Positions 16,057-25,189 of a stretch of 64,000 bases of DNA are shown here, piece by piece (the first letter of the stretch is position 1; each line of letters starts with the position of its first letter). This stretch comes from Microbacterium oleivorans NBRC 103075. GTDB taxonomy: Bacteria; Actinomycetota; Actinomycetes; Actinomycetales; Microbacteriaceae. The DNA is taken from the NCBI RefSeq assembly GCF_001552475.1, contig NZ_BCRG01000001.1, positions 124,001-188,000 on the forward strand, given 5' to 3'. Below the pieces are notes generated by a model. It saw nothing but the letters and a program-made list of their open reading frames with translations, was not told where the DNA came from and searched no databases. The translations under genes and the position numbers were made by a program.

Positions 16057-17475
16057 TCAGTCGCGGGCCGCATCCGCGGTTGCCGCGGGGGCGGGATTGA
16101 TCGCGGCGCGACCAGGAGTCACCGGACCGTAGTAGTCGCCGGCCTTCTTGTCATGCCGACCACGGTTCAGGATGCTGCCCAGGATGCGGGCCCCCGCACC
16201 CTCGAGCAGCTTGATCGACTTCGCAGCGTTCGGTCGGCGTGTCTTCGTCGCGTCGACGACGAAGAGGACACCGTCGACGGACGGGGCGAGCAGGCTCGCA
16301 TCGGCGACATTCAGCATGGGGGGCGCGTCCACGACGACGAAGTCGTACCGCGCGGCCGACTCCTCGAGGAGATCAGCCATCGCCTGCGAAGCGAGGATCT
16401 CCGCCGGGTTGGGCGGGGTGCCGCCGGACGGCAGGACGTCGAGCGTCGACGATCGGAACGGGTACTTGGCGGTGTCGAAGTCGTGCATCTTCAGCAGCAC
16501 GGACGTCAGCCCCACCGCATCCTCGATCCCGAAGAACACATGCACCTGCGGGCGTCGCAGATCGGCATCGATCAGCAGGACACGGTGGTTGAGGTCGGCC
16601 AGTGTCAAAGCGAGGTTCACGGCGACGGTCGACTTGCCCTCGCCAGGGGAGCCCGACGTGACGAGCAGCGTCGAGACGCGCGAGCCGACGTTGGCGTAGG
16701 TGAGTGCCGATCGGAGGCGTCGGAACTCCTCCGCCGATCGCCCCATGGGCTCCTGAGCGACTCCGGCGGCGCGGTGAGCCAGCAGCGGTGCGCGCGTGAT
16801 GACGCCGAGGACGGGGGTTCCGCTCACCCGCGCCAGAATGTCCTCGTTCCGCACGCGCGTGTCGGCGGCGCTGAAGATGAGGGCGGCGGCGATCCCGAGC
16901 AGCGCACCGATCAGAAGGCCGAGCAGGGCGTCCCGGGGCTTGTTCGGAGACGACTGCGACGAGGGAGCAACGGCCTTGTCGATCGTCTCCGCCGTGATCG
17001 TCGGAGCGCCTTCGGCGCCCTTGGGCGAGATCTGCAGGACGACGTCGGCCAATTCGGCGGCGACGGCGTTCGACAGCGCAGCGGCGCGATCGGCGTTCGT
17101 CGTCGTGGACGTGACCCGAAGGATGACCGTGTCCTGCGGAATCGACACATCGAGAGAGCGTGCGAGGTCTCGTGGCGTCGTGTCGAGTCCGAGTTCTTCG
17201 ATCACCGGCTCGAGAACGCGGGAGGTCGTCGCCAACTGGGCGATCGAGAGCATCTGATTCTGGGTGTAGGCGGACCCCTGGTTGAGGTCCGACGCGCTCG
17301 CCCCCTGGTTGAGTGCGAAGTACAGCGACGATGTCGATTGGTACTGCGGTGTCTCCAATGCGGACAGGCCGAAGGCAGCCGTGGCGCCGACAACGGCACA
17401 GACAGCGACCCCCCACCAGAACTTCCGCAGTGCGCTCAGCAACCAATGGCCGGACCAGGGCGCGGTTTCCGCCAT
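16057..17475 (-). CDS. Polysaccharide co-polymerase / BY-type tyrosine autokinase (Wzz-Wzc fusion)
   Basis: 472 residues. The N-terminal Wzz domain has a membrane span at about 15-40 and a second at about 180-205 enclosing an extracytoplasmic loop; the cytoplasmic kinase has Walker A SGSPGEGKST (about 270-279), Walker A' LLIDADLRRP and Walker B FVVVDAPP. It would set chain length and autophosphorylate. The C-terminal tail (NRGRHDKKAGDYYGPVTPGR) has only one Tyr pair instead of the usual cluster. The start at 17475 is preceded by GGGGGAGGGGG. It is divergent from the beta-helix gene and convergent with its candidate phosphatase. Confidence 0.9.
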   Translation of the reverse strand: MAETAPWSGHWLLSALRKFWWGVAVCAVVGATAAFGLSALETPQYQSTSSLYFALNQGASASDLNQGSAYTQNQMLSIAQLATTSRVLEPVIEELGLDTTPRDLARSLDVSIPQDTVILRVTSTTTNADRAAALSNAVAAELADVVLQISPKGAEGAPTITAETIDKAVAPSSQSSPNKPRDALLGLLIGALLGIAAALIFSAADTRVRNEDILARVSGTPVLGVITRAPLLAHRAAGVAQEPMGRSAEEFRRLRSALTYANVGSRVSTLLVTSGSPGEGKSTVAVNLALTLADLNHRVLLIDADLRRPQVHVFFGIEDAVGLTSVLLKMHDFDTAKYPFRSSTLDVLPSGGTPPNPAEILASQAMADLLEESAARYDFVVVDAPPMLNVADASLLAPSVDGVLFVVDATKTRRPNAAKSIKLLEGAGARILGSILNRGRHDKKAGDYYGPVTPGRAAINPAPAATADAARD

Positions 17476-17734
17476 GGTTCCCCCTCCCCCAAAGTGCTCC
17501 TACTCTACCGGCGCGGGTCGCTCCCCGACACAGATCGCACCTCTGGGGCGGCGGCAGAACACGATAACGGCCGAGAAACATACACGACGGCCGCCATGAT
17601 GCGCATGAGGGAGCTCTCATCCGGCTCAAAACCCGAGAATTGCTTTGCTAGCGTCAGCGACACTTTCCCCGGTGTACGCGCGTCGTTCACCGTCGTTCAT
17701 CCCGGCCGTCCCCCGCGGCGAAATCGAGGCCCCC

Positions 17735-20182
17735 ATGCTCCCCTTCCCCAGACGTGCCCTCGGGCTGACTCTGGCCCTTGTCGTCGCCGTCGGAGTGATG
17801 AGCGGACCCGCCGCTCCCGCCGCAGCAGCCGGTTCGATCTCTGCTCAGGACTCGATGTCTCGCTCCCTCGCCTCCGGGTGGGGTAAGGCGGAGGTGGGTG
17901 GCGCATGGACGATGCTGCCCAGCACCGTCGCATCCGTCAGCGCGGGCAAAGGCTGGGTGACGAGCCCTCGCCCCGGTCGTACGTCGCGCCTGTCGCTGCC
18001 CGCCTCGACGCGCGATGTCGATTCTCGGTTCACGATGACGCTCCCCGCGATGCCGACGACCGGAAGCGGTCTCTACCTGTCGCACGGTGTTCGCGCAACG
18101 ACGGACAGCGCCTACCTCGTCGGCGTCCGCGTCATGGTCGGCGGCACGATTGAGCTGAGTCTCCAGAAGCGGACCGGATCATCGGTCAGCTCCTTCGAGA
18201 CGATCCGGATGAAGGAACGCTTCATCCCCAACGGCACGCTGAACGTGCGGATCCAGGCGACCGGATCGACGTCGGTCTCCCTCGTCGCGAAAGCCTGGGT
18301 CGCGGGCGCCGCGGAATCGAACGCTCGTACCCTGAGGTACACGGATGCGTCATCGAAGCGGCTCGCGGGCGCTGGCGGAGCCGAGTTCTCGCTGTTCACG
18401 TCAGCGTCGACCAAGGCTCTTCCGGTCGGTGTGGACAACCTCACCATCGCGGCACCCGCTGTCGACACGCCCGCGCCCACGCCGGAGCCGGCGCCCGCCC
18501 CCGGGCCGAACCCCGGACCGGTGGACGGCGCGCCGGCCGCGGGTGCCCGCGCGGCGGCAGGGGCGAACGAACCCGGAACCGTCGACTACACGGTGCCCGC
18601 GAACGCGATCATCGTCGCTCCCAACGGCAGGGACTCTGCAGCGGGTACGGTCGGCGCACCGGTTCAGACGATCGCCGCCGCCCTCCGCAAGGTGCCCAAC
18701 GGCGGGACCATCGCCCTGAGGGGCGGCGCGTATCACGAGACGGTGATCATCCCGCCGCAGAAGCGGATCACTCTTCAGCCCTACCGCGGTGAAGCGGCGT
18801 GGCTCGACGGAGCGGAGGCCGTCGGCGGGTTCCGCGAGTCCGGCTCTCTCTGGGTTCGCTCCGGCTGGACGCAGTCACTCGACTCCAGCCCCACCTACAA
18901 GAGGGGAGCGCCCGACGGCACGTCGGACGGCTGGCGATTCGTCGACCCGGCTTACCCCATGGCCGCCCACCCCGACCAGATGTGGGTCGATGGGCGACAG
19001 CTGACGCAGGTCGCGTCCCGCTCGCAGGTATCGGCCGGTCGCTTCTACGTGGATGAGTCCGCAGATCAGCTCGTTCTGGGGACGAATCCCGCGGGGAAGG
19101 ACGTGGAGGTGAGCACGCTCATCCGCGGTCTCTCCATCCGGTCGGAGGGCTCTGTGGTCAAGGGAATCGGGGTTCGGCGATACGCGACGAGTGTCCCGTC
19201 CATGGGAACCATCATCGTGGCTGCGGACGACGTCACGGTCTCGGATGTCACCGTCCGCGAGAACGCGACGACGGGGCTCTACACATGGGCGCGGAACACG
19301 ACCCTGTCGGACGTGTCGGTGATCGGTAACGGTTTGCTCGGCGCCGGTGCCTCGCAGGCGGACGGCCTCGAGGTCATCCGGCTGTTCTCCTCGGGCAACA
19401 ACCGGGAGCGGTTCAACAGGGCGCCGGTATCGGGAGCGCTGAAGATCCACAGCTCCTCCGACGTCGTCGTCTCCGACAGCGTGTTCGCGGACAACTACGG
19501 ACAGGGACCGTGGTTCGACGAGTCCAACGACGGCGTCGTGTTCACGGGAAATGACAGCCTTCGCAACACCGGCAACGGACTGGTGTTCGAGTTGTCCGAG
19601 GATGCGGTGATCGCGGACAATCTGGTGGCCGACAACGGCATCAACGGGATCTACATCGTCAATGCCGGCGGCGCCGCCATCTGGAACAACACGGCGGTCG
19701 GCAACGAGCGCAACATCGCCGTGACCCAGGATTCGCGGAGGTCGAAGAACCTCACGATCCCGTGGCTGAGCAAGAACACCGTGATCGCGAACAACGTCGC
19801 TGCAGAACCGGAGGGAAGCTGCATCGTCTGCATCGACGACCGCTCGCGAGCCCTGACCGGCGCACAGATGGTGACGCGAGCCGACGGCAACCTGTATCAC
19901 CGAACGTCGCTGACGTCGCCGCGATCGTTCGCGATCTACGCACAGGGACAGGCGGGACCGTCGCAGACATTCACGACGCTCGCTGACTTCATCGCTGCCA
20001 CCGGGCGGGAGAAGCGGTCGGTGCTGCTCGAGCAGGCGACGTCGCCCGTCAACGCCGACTACTCGCTCCGGTCTTCGGCCGCGTCGCAGCAGAAGTCGAT
20101 TGCGGTGCCCGTGCCGACTCAGATCGCCGACGTCTCCGACCTGAGCTCGGGCGAGGTGAGCTTGGGAGCACGCTTCCCGTGA
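17735..20182 (+). CDS. Secreted right-handed beta-helix protein with N-terminal GWG module
   Basis: 815 residues. Signal peptide MLPFPRRALGLTLALVVAVG..., cleavage near AAAAGS. Residues about 34-243 form the same module found twice in the 1804-residue protein (D-S-M-S-R, SGWGKAEVGGAW). A Pro-rich linker (about 244-283) follows, then a pectate-lyase/NosD-like parallel beta-helix (284-815). Its entry segment IIVAPNGRDSAAGTVGAPVQTIAAAL is typical, and later rungs repeat the D/N-V-x-V-S-D-x-x-V pattern and NTGNGLVFELSEDAVIADN. Such proteins bind or cleave polysaccharides, so it may trim or retain the locus product outside the cell. ATG 17735 has GAGG 7 nt upstream and gives a clean signal sequence. 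The 3' end overlaps the convergent downstream gene by 64 nt. Confidence 0.85.
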   Translation: MLPFPRRALGLTLALVVAVGVMSGPAAPAAAAGSISAQDSMSRSLASGWGKAEVGGAWTMLPSTVASVSAGKGWVTSPRPGRTSRLSLPASTRDVDSRFTMTLPAMPTTGSGLYLSHGVRATTDSAYLVGVRVMVGGTIELSLQKRTGSSVSSFETIRMKERFIPNGTLNVRIQATGSTSVSLVAKAWVAGAAESNARTLRYTDASSKRLAGAGGAEFSLFTSASTKALPVGVDNLTIAAPAVDTPAPTPEPAPAPGPNPGPVDGAPAAGARAAAGANEPGTVDYTVPANAIIVAPNGRDSAAGTVGAPVQTIAAALRKVPNGGTIALRGGAYHETVIIPPQKRITLQPYRGEAAWLDGAEAVGGFRESGSLWVRSGWTQSLDSSPTYKRGAPDGTSDGWRFVDPAYPMAAHPDQMWVDGRQLTQVASRSQVSAGRFYVDESADQLVLGTNPAGKDVEVSTLIRGLSIRSEGSVVKGIGVRRYATSVPSMGTIIVAADDVTVSDVTVRENATTGLYTWARNTTLSDVSVIGNGLLGAGASQADGLEVIRLFSSGNNRERFNRAPVSGALKIHSSSDVVVSDSVFADNYGQGPWFDESNDGVVFTGNDSLRNTGNGLVFELSEDAVIADNLVADNGINGIYIVNAGGAAIWNNTAVGNERNIAVTQDSRRSKNLTIPWLSKNTVIANNVAAEPEGSCIVCIDDRSRALTGAQMVTRADGNLYHRTSLTSPRSFAIYAQGQAGPSQTFTTLADFIAATGREKRSVLLEQATSPVNADYSLRSSAASQQKSIAVPVPTQIADVSDLSSGEVSLGARFP

Positions 20183-21156
20183 CCGGCGTTCCGGAAGGAG
20201 CGGCGGAGTCGCTCCACTCCCCGGGTCCAGATGAGCGACGGAAGGTAACGGCGTCGGAAGCGCCGGATGAACGCGCGGGCTGACGGGACATCGGGAAAGA
20301 GACCGAAGTCCGTCCACCGTGCGGCGATGAGGTCCCTCGTGGCAGGGTCGGCCTTGCCGAGTACCTGACGATGCACGGCGAAGACCGCCGCGTTCGCCGA
20401 CTCGTGCTCGGCGGCTGCCGATCGCACCCCCCGCTCGGACGCAGCCTTCGGCCAGATCGTCGGGGACGGGATGGGGAGGTCGTTGCGAAGGGCAACGAGG
20501 CCCGGTCCCCTCGTCTCGACCCACCCGGCGTAGAGGAAGAACTCGAGAAGTTGGCGGCGCTCGAACTCCTCGCCGAAGGCGAGGCCCGACCGACGTTCCA
20601 CGTCGTCGATGAGCGTTCGGACGGTCGCGGTGTCGAAGACGAACGGCGTCGCCGTCGGCGGGAACGCGGCGAGGGCACGCTCGAGGAGGTCGGCACCCGC
20701 ATCCAGGTACCGGAGCGTCGAGACCAGCGAGTCGCGGAGCGGGTGCGAGTCGTAGGGATGCGACCGCCCGAAGGCGCGTCCCTCGTCGTCGACGAATTCG
20801 GCGGCTGTGGTGGCGCGGGTGAAGTGGTTCTTGGCGTCGAGGACGACGTAGTGCGGTGTGTCGACTCGGCTCGCGATCGCGAGCTTGGCCGCTTGCTGGC
20901 TTCGCCAGCCGCCGGTCGCGCCCGGGTCGATCAGCTCCTTGGTCCGCACGATGTGCACGCGGGACTTCAGGGCGCCGTATTCCCGGAGGACGCGATGCCG
21001 GGTGATCGGCGTCATCCCCAGGACGCAGTTGTCGAGAATGAGGATCCGGTCGATCTCCTCGGGGTCGAGGTGGATCGACATCGATCGTGCCTGGAGCTCG
21101 AGAAGCGGTGTCTCCGTTTCGAACACCACGGTGACGAAGGTCAGTGGAGTTCTCAT
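20119..21156 (-). CDS. DUF6492-like putative glycosyltransferase
   Basis: 345 residues, soluble. The N-terminus LTFVTVVFETETPLLELQARSM and the segment GWRSQQAAKLAIASRVDTPHYVVLDAKNHF look like a GT-A-type fold in which DAKNHF takes the place of DxD; this is the pattern I associate with DUF6492, a presumed glycosyltransferase family found in polysaccharide loci (recalled, not searched). The C-terminus is basic (RRFRRRYLPSLIW). It is translationally coupled (ATGA) to the pyruvyl transferase gene. The last 21 codons overlap the end of the convergent beta-helix gene, an unusually long overlap. Confidence 0.6.
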   Translation of the reverse strand: MRTPLTFVTVVFETETPLLELQARSMSIHLDPEEIDRILILDNCVLGMTPITRHRVLREYGALKSRVHIVRTKELIDPGATGGWRSQQAAKLAIASRVDTPHYVVLDAKNHFTRATTAAEFVDDEGRAFGRSHPYDSHPLRDSLVSTLRYLDAGADLLERALAAFPPTATPFVFDTATVRTLIDDVERRSGLAFGEEFERRQLLEFFLYAGWVETRGPGLVALRNDLPIPSPTIWPKAASERGVRSAAAEHESANAAVFAVHRQVLGKADPATRDLIAARWTDFGLFPDVPSARAFIRRFRRRYLPSLIWTRGVERLRRSFRNAGHGKRAPKLTSPELRSETSAI

Positions 21157-22226
21157 CGCATCGACCCGATGAGGTCCCGCGCAGCGGCGAGCAGCTGCTG
21201 GCCGCGCTGCTGCGCACGGAGTGCCTGTTCCGACAACAGCGGATCGTCCACGGCCGCGAGGATGCGGGCTGCAGCATCCTCGGTGACACCGGCGTCGACC
21301 ACGTGCGGCCAGCCCAGCTCGCTCATCAGGGGAGCGAACTTTCGTGAGTAGGCCATCGCGATCGCGGGAGTGCCGGTCGACAGCGCGTTCAGGCAGGCGT
21401 GCATGCGTGCGCCGATCACGACGGACGCCCCCGCGATGACTGCGCGGGCGTGCTCGAGGTCGCGCGGAATGACGAGACCGAGGCGTCCGTCGTACTTCTC
21501 CTGCAGCTCGATCGCGACCGGGACGTCGTTATCGGCGTCAGCCGAGTCGAGCACGTGCGGGAACAGGGTGACGGATCGCCCGCGGGCGTGGAGCCCATCG
21601 ATCACCGACTCGATCTGACGTCGGTAGACGAGCGGATCGCCGTGATGAGGCGACCGCCACAGCAGGCCCGAGACGTTGAGCAGCACGTCGTTTCCCGGCT
21701 CGGGCACCGGCTGATGGATGCCGAACACGAGGTCCGTCGTCGTCAGGTCGACAGGGCGGCCGAGCGAGGCCGACGCCTTCGCGCTCATCGGGTCACGCGC
21801 GAGGACGAGGCGGGATCGATTCACGTCCCGCCGCGCCAGCAGCCGCGAACGGCGCGAACCGAACGGACCGATGGTCTGCGGGGCGAGGACCGTCGGAACG
21901 TGACTCCGAGCGGCGAACTCGTGGATCATCGACATCGTCGTGTGGCGGGGGAGTCCGTAGATGTCCGAGAAGCTGTCGCCGGACCGGGTGTCCCAGTAGA
22001 GGTCGAATCCCCCGAGCCAGTCGCGCATTCCGCGCCGGCCGGTCACCCATTCGCGCACCAGACCGCGCGGCGACCAGGTGACGGCCTCGGGCTTCGTGCC
22101 GTAGTTCATGTAGGCGAACTCGGCGTCGGGCCAGATCTGGTTGAGCAGATCGCGTGAGCCGCGCCCGAGTGCGCGCACGCCGAGATTGGGTGAGGTCTCG
22201 TCCGTCCAGGCGAGGAGGATGCGCAT
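21153..22226 (-). CDS. Polysaccharide pyruvyl transferase family protein
   Basis: 357 residues. The family adds pyruvate ketals from phosphoenolpyruvate to sugars of exopolysaccharides or secondary cell-wall polymers, giving negative charge. Visible features: the N-terminal N-x-G-V/L motif (ETSPNLGVRALGRG), TVLAPQTIGPF, and the C-terminal G-A-R-M-H-A-C-LNALSTGTPAIAMAYSRKF block containing the conserved R-x-H. The length is normal. It is the middle gene of the minus-strand unit priming transferase - GT4 - pyruvyl transferase - DUF6492 protein. The ribosome binding site GGAAAGGA lies 7 nt before ATG 22226. The product glycan is probably pyruvylated; the acceptor sugar is unknown. Confidence 0.88.
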   Translation of the reverse strand: MRILLAWTDETSPNLGVRALGRGSRDLLNQIWPDAEFAYMNYGTKPEAVTWSPRGLVREWVTGRRGMRDWLGGFDLYWDTRSGDSFSDIYGLPRHTTMSMIHEFAARSHVPTVLAPQTIGPFGSRRSRLLARRDVNRSRLVLARDPMSAKASASLGRPVDLTTTDLVFGIHQPVPEPGNDVLLNVSGLLWRSPHHGDPLVYRRQIESVIDGLHARGRSVTLFPHVLDSADADNDVPVAIELQEKYDGRLGLVIPRDLEHARAVIAGASVVIGARMHACLNALSTGTPAIAMAYSRKFAPLMSELGWPHVVDAGVTEDAAARILAAVDDPLLSEQALRAQQRGQQLLAAARDLIGSMR

Positions 22227-22289
22227 TCGGTGTCCTTTCCGCCCGTCGGCGCGATGCGGAGCATCTGCGGCCGACGGTGGGGGTTCGTG

Positions 22290-23522
22290 TCAGAGGGCGG
22301 CGCCGGAGCGTCGTCGCGCCCGGCGTCCGAGATCGTGCATGGATTCCCGGTCGGCCAGTCGCAGGGCGAGGTCCTCGTAGGCGCTCGCCACATCATCCCA
22401 GCGGAACGCCACCGCGGCGCGCTCTCGCACCTGCACGCCCGAGGCGACGGTTCGTTCGTGGTCCTCCTCCAGAGCGGTGAATCGCTCCGTCGCCTCCGCG
22501 GCATCCGCGAAGAAGAGCCCGTGCTCGTCGAGGGTCTCGTGATTGAACCCGACGTCGTACGCGAGGACAGCCGTTCCCGCCCCCATCGCCCGGAGGAGCG
22601 ACGGGTTGGTTCCCCCCACGGAGTGACCGTGCACGTATGTGAACGCGTGGAAGTAGAGGGCGTCGAGCAGGTCCTGGTCGTACACCCCGCCGAGGAAGCG
22701 GATGCGGGGATCGTCGCCGGCAGCCGCGCGGATCCGCTCTGTGTACTCAGCCGCGTAGGGTGCCGACCCGACGACCACCAGCGGCTTCGTCGCGGAACTC
22801 GCGCGGTAGCCCTCCACGATTTCGAGGACATGATTCTCGGGCTCGAATCGGGCGACGACCAGGTGGTAGCCGTCCGGTTCGAGATCGAGCGTACGGATGC
22901 CGTCGGTCGGAGCGGTCTCGAGGATCGGGGCGCCGTACCGGATGAGCTCCGTCGGCACGCCGAACTCGCGGTCGTAGTACTCGCCGATCCCGGGCGCGTC
23001 CGCGATCAGGGCATCCGCGGTGCGCACCCCGAACTCCTCCGCCCAGCGGTAGTACGCCTTGCCGCGGCGTCCCCACTTCGAACGCTTCCACTCGAGACCG
23101 TCCATGTGCAGAGCGGTCGGGATGCCTCGGGCTCGCAGCACGGGGAGGAAAGGCGAGTTCGCCGCGTTGAACACGAACGCGGCATCGGGCCGCCGGCCGA
23201 AAACGGCGTGGACCGCCGAGAGGCCGGTGTGGCTCAGCGTCTCGAGCTGCTTGACGGGCACGGCCGGGAGGTGCACGACCTTCATTCCGAGGTACTCCCG
23301 CTCGCGGCTCTCCGAGCCTCGGGTGTACACGGTGATCGCGTGACCGCGTTCCACGAGCCGTCGACCGATCTCCTCGACCGCCGTCTCGAACCCTCCGTAC
23401 GACGCGGGAACGCCCCGCGTGCCGATCATCGCGATCTGAAGGGTGCGCGTCGCGGGGCTTCGGTTCTCGACCGCCACCGGGTTCGCCGCGGCATCCATCT
23501 GCCCGGTCGACTCGAACGTCAT
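22290..23522 (-). CDS. DUF1972-type family 4 glycosyltransferase
   Basis: 410 residues. The N-terminal half (about 30-190) matches the DUF1972 acceptor domain: IAMIGTRGVPASYGGFETAVEEIGRRL is its hallmark, and it is often found in rhamnosyltransferases. The C-terminal half is a GT1/GT4 nucleotide-sugar domain with LVVARFEPENHV, a VHGHSVGGTNPSLLRAMGAG donor-site loop and HGLFF. It likely adds the second sugar onto the lipid primer. ATG 23522 shares one base with the stop of the priming transferase (TGATG), which fixes the start; the longer reading frame to 23669 lies inside the neighbour. Confidence 0.87.
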   Translation of the reverse strand: MTFESTGQMDAAANPVAVENRSPATRTLQIAMIGTRGVPASYGGFETAVEEIGRRLVERGHAITVYTRGSESREREYLGMKVVHLPAVPVKQLETLSHTGLSAVHAVFGRRPDAAFVFNAANSPFLPVLRARGIPTALHMDGLEWKRSKWGRRGKAYYRWAEEFGVRTADALIADAPGIGEYYDREFGVPTELIRYGAPILETAPTDGIRTLDLEPDGYHLVVARFEPENHVLEIVEGYRASSATKPLVVVGSAPYAAEYTERIRAAAGDDPRIRFLGGVYDQDLLDALYFHAFTYVHGHSVGGTNPSLLRAMGAGTAVLAYDVGFNHETLDEHGLFFADAAEATERFTALEEDHERTVASGVQVRERAAVAFRWDDVASAYEDLALRLADRESMHDLGRRARRRSGAAL

Positions 23523-25054
23523 CAGTACGCTCCCTCGGGCGAGATCATGACCTTCGCCGTTCGCCACATGAGGACGAGATCGGTCATGACAGTCCAGTTC
23601 TCGACGTAGCGGAGGTCCAGTCGGACGCTCTCCTCCCAGGAGAGGTCGCTGCGGCCGCCGACCTGCCACGGACCGGTGATGCCCGGTTTGATGTAGAGAC
23701 GCCGCGAAACGGTGCCGTCGTAGGCGATCACCTCGGAGGGCAGTGGCGGCCGCGGACCGACGACGCTCATGTCGCCGCGCAGAACGTTCCAGAACTGAGG
23801 CACCTCGTCGAGCGAGAACTTCCGGAGGAACTGGCCGACGCGTGTGACGCGGGGATCGGATTTCAGCTTGAAGAGGAGACCCGAGCCCTCGTTCTGCTCG
23901 ATCAGGGCGGCGAGTTCGGCCTCGGCGTTCACCCGCATCGTCCGGAACTTGAGCATCGCGAATTCGCGACCGTCCCGACCCACGCGAGCCTGGTGGAAGA
24001 AGACGGGGCCGCCGTCGTCGGTTTTGATGGCGAGGGCGATCACGAGCGCGATCGGCGCGAAGAGGGCCAGCGCGGCCAGCGAGGCCATGATGTCGAGCGC
24101 ACGCTTCACGTAGTAGGTCGCGCCCTCGAAGCTCGGGATCTTGACGTGGATGAGGGGCATGCCCTCCACCGGGCGGAGCGACATGCGCGGGCCGGCGACG
24201 TCGGCGATCCGACTCGAGATGACAAGTTCCGCCGCGGTGCCTTCGAGTGCCCAGGCGAGCCGCTTCACATACGTCGGATCGCCGGCCGGCTGGCTCGCGA
24301 CGACGATCGTGTCGCTTTCATGGATCGTTGCTGCCCGGAGGACGGCGTCTTCACCGCGCGTCACGAGGTAGTCGACACCGTCGACGCTCACCGAGTCGTC
24401 GGAGTCGTCGAGGAGCGCGACGCCGACGACGAGATACCCGAGCTGTCCGGCGGGCCCGAGGGTCCGGATCGCGTACTCGACGTCATCCCGGGATCCGACG
24501 ACGACCGTCCGTGAGGCGTAGCGGCCCTCGGATCGCTGCGCGATGAGCCACCGCCGCCACGCCCACCGTGAGACGAGGAGCGCGAGGGTGCCGAGCGGAA
24601 GCGCGGTGAAGAGCTGAACCCGGATTCCCTCCCACTCGAAGAGGACGAACAGGATCGCCAACAGGCCGAAGGCGAGCCCCGTCGCGTGGGCGACGCGGGC
24701 GTATTCGGCCGCGCCCGATCCGATCACGCTCGTGGAGCGGGTGTTGAACAGCAGCAGAGCGGCGAGCCAGAGCGTCGCCGTCGCGATGGAGATCGCGGCG
24801 GCGCTGAAGGTGAGGGGGGCGACACCGGGCTGACCGCCGATCGTCAGCGAGACGGCGGTCGCGAAGGCGCACGAGAGCGCGACGACGGCAACATCGCTCA
24901 ACCGGAGTCGCAGGCGGAAGCGACGCTCCCACTGCTGCCGGCTGACGAGACCCGCCGACGCGCGCGGAGCTTCACCGGCCAGGCCGCGTACTGCTGACAG
25001 CGGGCTGAGCCCGGGCAGCGTGAACGAGGGCGAAAGGCCCTCGACTGCGCTCAC
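23522..25054 (-). CDS. Polyprenyl-phosphate sugar-1-phosphate transferase (priming enzyme, WbaP/CpsE type)
   Basis: 510 residues. An N-terminal region with about four to five membrane spans (about 45-180) and a CoA-binding-like Rossmann segment lead to the bacterial sugar transferase domain (about 314-510): YYVKRALDIMAS, VFFHQARVGRDG, MLKFRTM, the KFSLDEVPQFWNVLRGDMSVVGPRP catalytic segment (Asp-Glu pair) and YIKPGITGPWQVGGR. It moves a sugar-1-phosphate from a nucleotide sugar to undecaprenyl phosphate and so starts repeat-unit synthesis. Start is GTG 25054 with GGGGGC upstream. It is first in the minus-strand unit; the 260-nt leader contains several GGGG-loop hairpins. Confidence 0.92.
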   Translation of the reverse strand: MSAVEGLSPSFTLPGLSPLSAVRGLAGEAPRASAGLVSRQQWERRFRLRLRLSDVAVVALSCAFATAVSLTIGGQPGVAPLTFSAAAISIATATLWLAALLLFNTRSTSVIGSGAAEYARVAHATGLAFGLLAILFVLFEWEGIRVQLFTALPLGTLALLVSRWAWRRWLIAQRSEGRYASRTVVVGSRDDVEYAIRTLGPAGQLGYLVVGVALLDDSDDSVSVDGVDYLVTRGEDAVLRAATIHESDTIVVASQPAGDPTYVKRLAWALEGTAAELVISSRIADVAGPRMSLRPVEGMPLIHVKIPSFEGATYYVKRALDIMASLAALALFAPIALVIALAIKTDDGGPVFFHQARVGRDGREFAMLKFRTMRVNAEAELAALIEQNEGSGLLFKLKSDPRVTRVGQFLRKFSLDEVPQFWNVLRGDMSVVGPRPPLPSEVIAYDGTVSRRLYIKPGITGPWQVGGRSDLSWEESVRLDLRYVENWTVMTDLVLMWRTAKVMISPEGAY

Positions 25055-25061
25055 TGAGCGC

Positions 25062-25189
25062 CCCCACAGACAACGGACTGTGTCCGCATCATGCCCCCAA
25101 GCAATGTGCGATCACTGCAGTCGCCGAAACGGCTGCAAATCTCCCCAAATGAGCTTCGCGGTTCCCCAAGAACCTCCGCGCAACCCCCC
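25062..25189 (-). promoter_or_regulatory. Leader of the priming transferase with TTGGGG hairpins
   Basis: On the minus strand TTGGGG occurs at 25169-25164, 25148-25143 and 25100-25095, and GTGGGG at 25067-25062 next to the GTG start. Three sit in possible stem-loops: GGTTC-TTGGG-GAACC; CTC-ATTTGGG-GAG (weak); TGC-TTGGGG-GCA with an outer CGCA/TGCG stem. Between the second and third is a further stem (GCAGCCG ... CGG ... CTGC). Spacing is less regular (21, 48, 33 nt) than at 5062. A G-run without TT occurs 20 nt further upstream. Confidence 0.5.
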
